The position numbers were made by a program, and so were the translations under genes. Positions 57,362-64,000 of a stretch of 64,000 nucleotides of DNA are shown in pieces. The notes below the pieces were generated by a model that worked only from the letters and a program-made list of their open reading frames with translations, was not told the DNA's origin and ran no database searches. Each line of letters starts with the position of its first letter. The first letter of the stretch is position 1. The stretch lies in contig NZ_BSTD01000001.1 in assembly GCF_030269325.1 (NCBI RefSeq), forward strand, positions 1,938,681-2,002,680, read 5' to 3'. Source of the stretch: Amycolatopsis sp. NBRC 101858 (GTDB lineage: Bacteria; Actinomycetota; Actinomycetes; Mycobacteriales; Pseudonocardiaceae).

Positions 57362-58150
57362 TCACCCGTCCGCGGCCACCCGGCCGACGTGGCCGCGGTG
57401 CTGCTCCCGGACGAGGTCCTCGATCCGGGCGCGCAGCGCGAGGAACCGCGGCTCGCGCTTCACCGCCAGGTCCCGCTCGGCGGGCAGCGTCACCTCGACG
57501 TCGGCGGCGATCCGGCCGGGGTCGGAGGCGAGCACCACCACCCGGCCGCCCAGGAACACCGCTTCCTCGACGTCGTGGGTGACCATCAGCACCGTGGTGC
57601 CGGTGTCGGCCCACACCTGGCGGATGAGCACCTGCATGTCCTCTTTGGTCTGGACGTCCAAGGCGCCGAAGGGTTCGTCCAGCAGCAGGACATCCGGTTC
57701 GCAGGCGAGCGCCCGCGCGATCGCGACGCGCTGCTTCTGGCCGCCCGAAAGCTGTTTCGGCAGCGACTTGCGCACGCCGTGGAGCCCGGTCTCGGCGAGG
57801 TACCAGTCCACGCGCTTGGCGCGCTCGGCCGCGTCGACCGGCAGCAGCTCGAGCCCGAACGCGACGTTCTTCTCGACGGTGCGCCACGGGTACAGCGCGC
57901 CGGCCTGGAAGACGAGCCCACGGTCCGGGCCGGGGCCGGTCACCGGGACGCCGTCGAGCACGATCTCGCCCTCGGTCGGCCGGCTGAGCCCGGCCACCAG
58001 CGACAGCAGCGTCGACTTGCCCGAGCCGCTCGCACCGACGACGCAGACGAACTCGCCGCGCGACACCTCGAGGTCGACGCCGTCGAGCGCGCGCGTCACC
58101 TTGCCCCGCACGGTGTAGTCCTTCGCGACGTTCCGCAGTTCCAGCGTCAT
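57362..58150 (-). CDS. taurine/sulfonate-type ABC transporter ATPase (TauB/SsuB family)
   Basis: A 262-residue ABC ATPase: Walker A GASGSGKST, Q-loop, signature LSGGQKQRVAIARAL, Walker B VLLLDEPFGALD and H-loop MVTHDVEEAV. ATG 58150 overlaps the permease stop (58147). The TauB/SsuB/ThiZ/NrtD subfamily transports nitrogen- or sulfur-containing small molecules. Confidence 0.92.
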   Translation of the reverse strand: MTLELRNVAKDYTVRGKVTRALDGVDLEVSRGEFVCVVGASGSGKSTLLSLVAGLSRPTEGEIVLDGVPVTGPGPDRGLVFQAGALYPWRTVEKNVAFGLELLPVDAAERAKRVDWYLAETGLHGVRKSLPKQLSGGQKQRVAIARALACEPDVLLLDEPFGALDVQTKEDMQVLIRQVWADTGTTVLMVTHDVEEAVFLGGRVVVLASDPGRIAADVEVTLPAERDLAVKREPRFLALRARIEDLVREQHRGHVGRVAADG

Positions 58151-59083
58151 GCCGCCCACTTCCCGACCTTCGTGCGCAGCAGGCGCAGCAGGACGTCGAT
58201 GACCAGCCCGGCGATCCCGATGACCACGAGCACGGCGAAGATCTGGTCCGTCCGCAGGAACCGCTGCGCGCGCACGATCCGGTAGCCGAGGCCCGCCGAG
58301 GCGTTGATCAGCTCGGCGACGACCACGAAGTTCCACGCCGCGGCGGCGTTGACGCGGATCGCGTCGATCATGCCCGGCAGCGAGTGCGGCACGATCACCT
58401 TGCGCAGCACCTCGCCCCGGCGCGCGCCCAACGTGTACGAGACGTCGATGAGCGACGCCGGCACGCCGCGGACGACGTCGGCGGTCATCAGCGTGTTGAA
58501 GAAGACCGTCCCGATGAAGAGCATGGTGATCTTCGACGGCTCGCCGATGCCGAGCCAGATAATCAGCAGCGGGATGAAGGCGCTCGCCGGCAGGTAGCGC
58601 AGCATCCCGATCAGCGGCTCGAAGAACGCCTGTCCCGCGGTGAAGCTGCCCATCAGGACGCCGAGCGGCACCGACACCAGCACGGCGAGGCCGAAGCCTT
58701 CGAGCACCCGCTGGGTCGTCGCCCAGAGGTCGTCGAAGAGCTCACCGGTGCTCGCCATGTCGACGCCGGCCTTGACCACCGCGACCGGGGACGGCAGGAA
58801 CGTCGAGTCGACGACCCCGCTGACGCTGAGCACGATCCACGCGAGGAACGGGATCGCGAACGACAAGCACGGCCAGCTTCCAGCGCGCCGCCGCGGAAAT
58901 CGGCGTGCGCAAGGAAAACAGCGGCGACACGGACTTCGGGGCGGTCCGGCGCGGCAGCGGGGCCCAGGCCGGGCGGCCGGACTCCTGCCGTTCGGCGAGC
59001 CGCCGCTCGGCCTCCAGCTCCTCGGCCGCCCGTTCGTCGGCCGGGGAGTCCGCGGCCTTGGTGCGCTGGGTCGGACCGGTCAC
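58147..59083 (-). pseudogene. ABC transporter permease (TauC/SsuC family) with one-base frameshift
   Basis: Two frames together encode a normal permease of about 311 residues. Frame 1 starts at GTG 59083 (overlapping the binding-protein stop) and encodes the hydrophilic N-terminus ending in PISAAARWKLAVL; it then goes out of register. Frame 2 resumes exactly with SFAIPFLAWIVLSVSGVVDSTFLP and continues to 58147, with the EAA loop (YTLGARRGEVLRKVIVPHSLPGM). Removing one T on the minus strand (one of the A pair at 58865-58866 on the plus strand) joins them perfectly within the first membrane helix. It may be a sequencing error or a real mutation; re-initiation at TTG 58866 would give 239 residues. 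Confidence 0.85.
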
Positions 59084-60087
59084 TGCGGGGTGGCCTTCAC
59101 GAACTGGTCGTCGAACAACCCGTCGAGCGACGGCCGCTGCTGGGCGAGCCCGGTGTTCACGATGAAGTCGACGATCTTGTTCGCCTGGAAGTCGAGGTGC
59201 TGCGCGGTGACCCCGGGCGTGAACGCGTCGAGGTTCTGCTGGCGCGTGAAGATCGTGGTGCCGGCGTCGTAGGACTTGTAGTCCGCGTCGGAGACACCGC
59301 CGCGCTTGGCCATGATCCCGACGGCCGCGTCCTTGTTGTTCTTGATCCAGGTGAGCGTCTCGAACCAGGTGTTCACCAGCGCCTGGACGTCCTTCGGGTG
59401 GTCCTTGACCAGCTTCTGCGACGTGACGAGGTGGTCCGGGATGGCGCCGGGGAACTCCGCCGACGTCGAGATCGCGCGGCTGCCCGGGCGCTCGAGGGCC
59501 TTCGAGGTGAACGGCGCGAACGCGCCCACCGCGTCGACCTGGCCGCCGACGAACGCGGCCGCGGCGGCGTCGGTCGGCAGGTTGACCAGCTCGATGTCCT
59601 TTTCGGTCAGCTTCGCTTCCTGCAGCGCGAGCAGCAGCAGGTAGTGGTCGACCGTGCCCTGCTCGACCGCGACCTTCTTGCCCTTGAGGTCGGCGATGGC
59701 GTTGATGCCGTCCCGCGCGATGATCTTGTCGTTGCCGGTGGAGTTGTCGTTCACCAGCACGATCGACAGCTTGGCGCCGCCGGAGGCCGAGGAGAGCGTG
59801 TCGTTGAGGGTCTGGCTGTTCGCGTCGATGGCCCCGCTGGAGAGCGCGTTGATGCTGTCGGTGTAGTTGTCGAAGTACTTCAGGTCGACGTTCACGCCGT
59901 TCTTCGCGAACAGGCCCTGCTCCTGCGCCACCTGCCAGGGGAACCAGCCCGGCCAGGCGCTGAACCCGAGGGTGATCTTGTCGCCGCTGCCGCTCGCGGA
60001 ACTGTCACTGCAGCCCGAAAGGGCGGTGACCGCGGCGAGGGTCAGCAGGGTCAGGAGCACCGTCAGCCGACGGGGGCGGGAAGTCAC
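59080..60087 (-). CDS. ABC transporter substrate-binding lipoprotein (TauA/SsuA/NMT1 type)
   Basis: A 335-residue lipoprotein (LSGC, C26), with ITLGFSAWPGWFPWQVAQEQGLFAKNGVNVDLKYF and a NMT1/THI5-like fold as in taurine, sulfonate, nitrate or pyrimidine binders. GTG at 60087 has GGAG at good spacing; a longer frame adds a hydrophilic segment before the signal peptide. First gene of the three-gene importer; the long region upstream is described separately. Confidence 0.92.
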   Translation of the reverse strand: MTSRPRRLTVLLTLLTLAAVTALSGCSDSSASGSGDKITLGFSAWPGWFPWQVAQEQGLFAKNGVNVDLKYFDNYTDSINALSSGAIDANSQTLNDTLSSASGGAKLSIVLVNDNSTGNDKIIARDGINAIADLKGKKVAVEQGTVDHYLLLLALQEAKLTEKDIELVNLPTDAAAAAFVGGQVDAVGAFAPFTSKALERPGSRAISTSAEFPGAIPDHLVTSQKLVKDHPKDVQALVNTWFETLTWIKNNKDAAVGIMAKRGGVSDADYKSYDAGTTIFTRQQNLDAFTPGVTAQHLDFQANKIVDFIVNTGLAQQRPSLDGLFDDQFVKATPQ

Positions 60088-60642
60088 AGCGAAACTCCAA
60101 AAGGCGGGGGAAGTGGAGTGTTGCGGCGCCGAAAGCGCACAGTCATCGCTGCCCTCTTCCAGACGCACCTGATCGGGTCACGGATGAGAGAACGCGGACA
60201 AGGATCACCCACACCCAGTGAGATCCGGTCCCTCAGCGCACCGGATCAGTTACCCCTTGTCCCTCACCCGGCGGAGAGCCTAGCGAGAGGCACAAGATCA
60301 CCACAATGCCCCGAGGATGCCGCCGAACGAGTGATCCGCGCCTGGGCCAACCAGCGCCATCGACGTTTTCGACGGGGGTCGCCGACCGGCTTTCTGTCGG
60401 CCGACCGGCCAAGATCCCGGCCGCGGGCGCGTGCAGCTGCACGGGCTGTAGTCCCTCGTCGTTACCGACAGCGTGATCATCACTGAGTGCTATTCACCGG
60501 AACCGAACAATCGTTCGGAATGCGTCGCTCATCGAGATCACACTCGAACAGGTGTGCGCCCTCCGCCGTTATCGCACCGGCCTCGAATCCGCGAATGATT
60601 CCTCGACTGTTAACACGCCTGAAACAATCGGCCGAATTTCGA
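60088..60642. other. 555-bp intergenic region with LexA-like box and repeats
   Basis: No convincing gene. CCGAAC-AATC-GTTCGG at 60503-60518 is a perfect dyad matching the actinobacterial LexA box core (CGAAC-N4-GTTCG). GCCGACCGGC occurs twice as an exact direct repeat (60381-60390 and 60400-60409). Small minus-strand frames (starting at 60442 and 60483) have no ribosome site or recognisable product. Confidence 0.5.
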
Positions 60643-62505
60643 TCAGCCGACAGATTTCGTGAGGTCGTAAGTCGTCGTGCCGCCGACGGTCACCGGCGCG
60701 AAGTTCTGCTCGACCCACGCCTGGATTTCGCCCGAGGTACCGCGGCCGCCACCGAAGCCGCCCCGCCCGCCGGCGACGAAGTAGTGGATGTCGCCGGCCG
60801 CGACGTACTGCTGGAACCGCGCGAGCGTCGGCGCCGGGTCACTGCCGCTGAAGCCACCGATCGCGAGCACCGGACGTCCGCTCGACAGCGCCAGCCCGGC
60901 CGACTGCATCGCGCCGCTCTGCGCCGCGGCCCACTTCGTCGTCGTGTTCTTCAGCAGGTCGATCACCGCCGTGTCGGTCTGCCCCTCGCCGAACCCGCCT
61001 CGCGCGCCGAACCCGCGCCCGCTCGCGGCGGCCGGGCCGGACGACGGCGTGCCGCCGGAGTGCGCGGTCGCCGCCGTGGCCAGGGTGAAGGACGCCGTCC
61101 CGAGCAACGCGCCGCAGAGGCCGACGACGGCCACCGCCGGGCCGAAGCGCCGGAGCCGGTCGGCGCCGAAGAGCAGCGCCAGCACCCCGGCCGCGCCGAG
61201 CACGAGCAGCGCGTAGCGGATCCACGGCTGCCAGTCCGGCGTGCGCGCGAGCAGCACGAAACCCCAGACCGCGGTGACCGCGAGCAGGACGGCCAGCACC
61301 GCGCGGGCCGCGAAGTTCGCCCGGCCGTGCCACAGCTCACGCGCGGAAATCCCCAGCGTGGCCGCGATTCCCGGGGCCAGCGCGACCGTGTAGTACGGGT
61401 GGATGATGCCGCTCATGTAGCTGAACACGAGTGTCGTGACGACCAGCCAGCCGCCCCAGAGCAGCAGTGCCGCGCGAGTCCGGTCGGTGCGGGGCGCGCG
61501 CCGGGTGAACCACAGCCCGGCCACCAGGCCGAGCACCGCGGCCGGCAGCAGCCACGAGGCTTCGCCGCCGAACTCGCCGCTGAACAGCCGAGTCAGGCCG
61601 GTTTCCCCGCCGAAGCCCCCGAAGCCGCGGCCGCCGGCTCCTCCCGGCGGCGCCCCGGTGCCGCCCCGGCCTTCGCCGAAGATCCGGCCGAGGCCGTTGT
61701 AGCCGAACGCCAGTTCCAGCACGGTGTTGTCGGTCGAGCCGCTGATGTACGGCCGGTCCGCCACCGGCCAGAGCGCGACGACCGCGATCCACCAGCCGGC
61801 CGAGACGAGCACCGCACCGGCCGCGGCGAACAGCTGGCCGATCCGGCGGCCGAGCGACGTCGGCGCCGCGACCGCGTACGCCAGCACGAACGCCGGCAGG
61901 ACGAGGAAGGCCTGCAGCATCTTGTCGAGGAAGCCGAACCCGACCGCGACCCCGGCGAGCAGCAGCCACTTCGTGCTCGCGTGCTCCAGGGCGCGCACGA
62001 CGCAGTACGCGCCGGCGACGAGCAGCAGCACGAGGAAGGCGTCGGGGTTGTCGTAGCGGAACATGAGCGCGGCGACCGGCGTCAGCGCGAGCCCGGCCCC
62101 GGCGAGCAGGCCCGCACCCGGGCCGGACAGCCGTCGCACGGCGAGGTAGAGCAGGCCCACCGAGGCGACGCCGGCGAGCGCGTTCGGCACGAGCAGGCTC
62201 CAGCTCGAGAAGCCGAAGAGCCGGCCGGACAGCCCCATGACCCACAGCGAGAACGGCGGTTTGTCGACGGTGACGACGTTGCCCGGGTCGAGTGAACCGA
62301 AGAACAGTGCCTTCCAGCTCCACGTGCCGGCCTGGGCGGCCATCGCGTAGAAGTCGTTGGCCCAGCCCGTTTTCGCCAGGCCCCAGAGGTAGAGCAGCCC
62401 GGTGCCGGCCAGCAGCGCGGCGACGGAAGGCTTGACCCACCGCGGTTTCCGGGCGGCCTCGGGAGCGGGCTGGGCGTGTTCGGGCGCCGCCAGCGTGGTC
62501 GTCAT
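60643..62505 (-). CDS. GT39/ArnT-like membrane glycosyltransferase
   Basis: A 620-residue protein with about 11 membrane helices. The GT39/PMT_2 first-loop motif is present (GNVVTVDKPPFSLWVMGLSGRLFGFSSW), with the preceding acidic loop NDFYAMAAQAG; members transfer sugars such as mannose or arabinose from polyprenyl phosphate onto proteins or lipids outside the membrane. Gly-rich insertions (GEGRGGTGAPPGGAGGRG; GRGFGARGGFGEG) are typical of the actinobacterial group. ATG 62505 is downstream of a four-box repeat array and of a sensor-kinase gene. Confidence 0.9.
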   Translation of the reverse strand: MTTTLAAPEHAQPAPEAARKPRWVKPSVAALLAGTGLLYLWGLAKTGWANDFYAMAAQAGTWSWKALFFGSLDPGNVVTVDKPPFSLWVMGLSGRLFGFSSWSLLVPNALAGVASVGLLYLAVRRLSGPGAGLLAGAGLALTPVAALMFRYDNPDAFLVLLLVAGAYCVVRALEHASTKWLLLAGVAVGFGFLDKMLQAFLVLPAFVLAYAVAAPTSLGRRIGQLFAAAGAVLVSAGWWIAVVALWPVADRPYISGSTDNTVLELAFGYNGLGRIFGEGRGGTGAPPGGAGGRGFGGFGGETGLTRLFSGEFGGEASWLLPAAVLGLVAGLWFTRRAPRTDRTRAALLLWGGWLVVTTLVFSYMSGIIHPYYTVALAPGIAATLGISARELWHGRANFAARAVLAVLLAVTAVWGFVLLARTPDWQPWIRYALLVLGAAGVLALLFGADRLRRFGPAVAVVGLCGALLGTASFTLATAATAHSGGTPSSGPAAASGRGFGARGGFGEGQTDTAVIDLLKNTTTKWAAAQSGAMQSAGLALSSGRPVLAIGGFSGSDPAPTLARFQQYVAAGDIHYFVAGGRGGFGGGRGTSGEIQAWVEQNFAPVTVGGTTTYDLTKSVG

Positions 62506-62529
62506 GATCCTCACCGTGTCGGCACCGCA

Positions 62530-62567
62530 TGTGGTGAACTTGTGCCGAAGCTGTGCGTGCGCTGTGC
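62530..62567. promoter_or_regulatory. four TGTGC/G boxes with exact 11-bp spacing (PhoP-like site)
   Basis: TGTGG (62530), TGTGC (62541), TGTGC (62552) and TGTGC (62563) are spaced exactly 11 bp. On the coding strand this is GCACAGC-N4-GCACAGC-N4-GCACAAG-N4-CCACATG, very like the mycobacterial PhoP box TCACAGC-N4-TCACAGC. It lies 25-62 bp before the GT39 gene and just downstream of a sensor kinase. Confidence 0.7.
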
Positions 62568-62594
62568 ATCGGCCCCGATCGGGTGCGACCGTCG

Positions 62595-64000
62595 TCACTC
62601 CGGGGCCGGCGCCTCCGGGAAGGTGATCTCGAACTCCGTGCGCCCCGGCCGGCTCTGCACCGCGACCCGGCCGCCGTGCGCCGCGACCACCGCGGCCACG
62701 ATCGCCAGCCCGAGACCCGTGCTCCCCGCCGCCCGCGAGCGCGAGTTGTCGCCGCGGGCGAAGCGCTCGAAGATGTCCGGGAGGATGTCCGGCGGGATGC
62801 CCGGGCCGTCGTCGGTCACGCGGAGGCGGAGTACTCCGTCCGAAGTGGACAGTGAGGTGGTCACCGTCGTGCCCGCCGGGGTGTGCGTGCGCGCGTTGGC
62901 CAGCACGTTGATCACCACCTGGTGCAGCTGGCCCGCGTCGCCGAGGACGCCGATCGGCTCGCCGGGGACGTCCATCAGCCACTTGTGGCCCGGGCCCGCG
63001 ACGTGCGCGTCCGCGACCGCGTCGGCCACCAGCCGGCACAGGTCCACCCACTCGTGCACCACCGGGCGGCCGGAGTCGAGGCGCGCGAGCAGCAGCAGGT
63101 CCTCCACCAGCGTCGTCATCCGGCGCGACTCGGACTCGACGCGGCTCATCGCGAACGCGACGTCCGGCGGCACCTGCTCACCGCCGCGGCGGGTCAGCTC
63201 GGCGTACCCGCGGATGGCCGCCAGCGGCGTGCGCAGCTCGTGGCTCGCGTCCGCGACGAACTGGCGGACGCGGTTCTCACTCGCGTGCCGCGCGCTCAGC
63301 GCGTTCGCGACGTGCTGGAGCATCCGGTTCAGCGCCGAGCCGACCTTGCCGACCTCGGTGCCCGGGTCGGTGTCGGCCTCCGGGACCCGTTCCGACAGCG
63401 CGACTTCACCGCGGTCGAGCGGCAGTTCGGAGACGCGCGTCGCGGTCGCGGCCAGCCGGTCGAGTGGTTTCATCGTGCGCCGGATCGTCGCCGCGCCGAC
63501 CGCGCCGGCCACCAGGATCCCGGCGAGCGCGACGCCGCCGAGGATGAACCCGAGCCGCCAGAGCGTCTCGTTGACGTCCTTCAGCGGCAGGCCGATGACG
63601 GTCTTCTCGCCACCGGGCGACATCGTCGAGACGACGCGGTAGTCGCCGAGGCTGCCGCCGAGGTCGATGCTGCGCTGCTTCCCGTCGGACGGCACCGCCA
63701 GCAGCGCCAGCACCTGCTCCGCCGGGATGGATCGGAACGGCGGCTTGCGCTTCGACGGCGCGCCGACGCTGGAGTCGAGCACGCTGCCCTGGGCGAGCGG
63801 GCCCTTTTGGACGACGGCGAGCGTCCCGTCGCCTTGGCCGAGCGCGCGCAGGGGGTCCGGCGGCGGGGCGTCGCCGTACGGCCAGGTCGACCGGTCCGGC
63901 GCGTGCGCGGCGCGGTCGGTCGCCGCGGCCAGCCGCTTGTCCTGCTGGCCGACGAGGAACTCGCTCAGCGCGAACTCCGTGACCACGCCGACGACCAGGC
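62595..64000 (-). CDS. sensor histidine kinase (N-terminus beyond window)
   Basis: The C-terminal 468 or so residues of an HAMP-type histidine kinase: extracytoplasmic sensor segment, membrane helix (about LGFILGGVALAGILVAGAVGAATI), HAMP (RTMKPLDRLAATATRVSELP), DHp FVADASHELRTPLAAIRGYAEL with the phosphorylated histidine, and HATPase_c (VLANARTHTPAGT; DDGPGIPPDILPDIFERF; GSTGLGLAIVAAVV). It continues past 64000; its response regulator gene is presumably there. Resembles PhoR-type kinases. Confidence 0.93.
   Translation of the reverse strand, partial: LVVGVVTEFALSEFLVGQQDKRLAAATDRAAHAPDRSTWPYGDAPPPDPLRALGQGDGTLAVVQKGPLAQGSVLDSSVGAPSKRKPPFRSIPAEQVLALLAVPSDGKQRSIDLGGSLGDYRVVSTMSPGGEKTVIGLPLKDVNETLWRLGFILGGVALAGILVAGAVGAATIRRTMKPLDRLAATATRVSELPLDRGEVALSERVPEADTDPGTEVGKVGSALNRMLQHVANALSARHASENRVRQFVADASHELRTPLAAIRGYAELTRRGGEQVPPDVAFAMSRVESESRRMTTLVEDLLLLARLDSGRPVVHEWVDLCRLVADAVADAHVAGPGHKWLMDVPGEPIGVLGDAGQLHQVVINVLANARTHTPAGTTVTTSLSTSDGVLRLRVTDDGPGIPPDILPDIFERFARGDNSRSRAAGSTGLGLAIVAAVVAAHGGRVAVQSRPGRTEFEITFPEAPAPE

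Noticed and set aside
60170..60290. TPP-riboswitch-like string on the minus strand (ACTGATCCGGTGCGCTGAGGGA) upstream of the ABC binding-protein gene
   Set aside because: Resembles the 3' part of a TPP aptamer, but the conserved CUGAGA element and the matching 5' stem are missing, and the distance to the gene is uncertain.
60233..60483. Two small minus-strand frames near the LexA-like box
   Set aside because: No ribosome sites, no recognisable protein features, and coding statistics look like random GC-rich frames.

Overview
The window is very GC-rich, uses many GTG and a few TTG starts, and packs its genes tightly. Its gene content points to a filamentous actinomycete, most likely Pseudonocardiales and Amycolatopsis-like: an ask-asd operon, a four-gene conservon (histidine kinase, roadblock, DUF742, small GTPase), ECF42 sigma with a DGPF protein, a TIGR03085 mycothiol/DinB-like protein, an F420-type PPOX oxidoreductase and dnaX/YbaB/recR. 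The genus assignment is inference. The window is mostly ordinary chromosome; I see no insertion sequence, prophage, CRISPR array, tRNA or rRNA operon.

Layout. 305-6318 (+) is a five-gene, translationally coupled cell-surface glycan operon: polyprenyl-type GT2, ATP-grasp ligase, flippase, NodU/CmcH carbamoyltransferase and a six-helix membrane protein. 6284-12954 holds redox and stress genes (TIGR03085 protein, old yellow enzyme, glutamate decarboxylase, Dps, Ohr, FMN reductase, esterase) and a secreted Pro-rich protein. 13448-17253 carries a TetR/MFS pair, a divergent MFS and a small lipoprotein. 17270-24095 has rtcB, asd, ask, a nitroreductase and leuA, the last preceded by a previously unlisted leader peptide with three consecutive Leu codons and an 11-bp hairpin. 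24176-30905 has two DedA proteins, a peroxiredoxin/TetR pair with two matching operators, a LysR/EamA pair and an ECF42/YCII operon. 30959-36749 (-) is a complete Opp/Dpp peptide ABC transporter.

37619-44388 is a second surface-glycan locus (DUF2304, GT2, DUF6541 membrane protein, flippase, GT2, divergent UDP-GlcNAc 2-epimerase-like gene). 44447-50430 contains two peptidoglycan-hydrolase-like genes, recR, YbaB, HxlR/PPOX and dnaX; the gap beside dnaX is filled by an array of three direct and three inverted 21-bp units. 50528-57336 has an ALF-repeat secreted protein, a spermidine-synthase-like protein, the 4.5S SRP RNA (minus strand) and the conservon. 57362-60087 is a taurine/sulfonate-type ABC transporter whose permease has a one-base frameshift. 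60643-64000 has a GT39/ArnT-like mannosyltransferase, with four perfectly 11-bp-spaced boxes upstream of it, and the 3' part of a sensor kinase.

The most promising candidates for something undescribed are the carbamoyltransferase/ATP-grasp/flippase operon, the structured leader in front of the second dedA gene, the 21-bp repeat array, and the PhoP-like box array before the GT39 gene.
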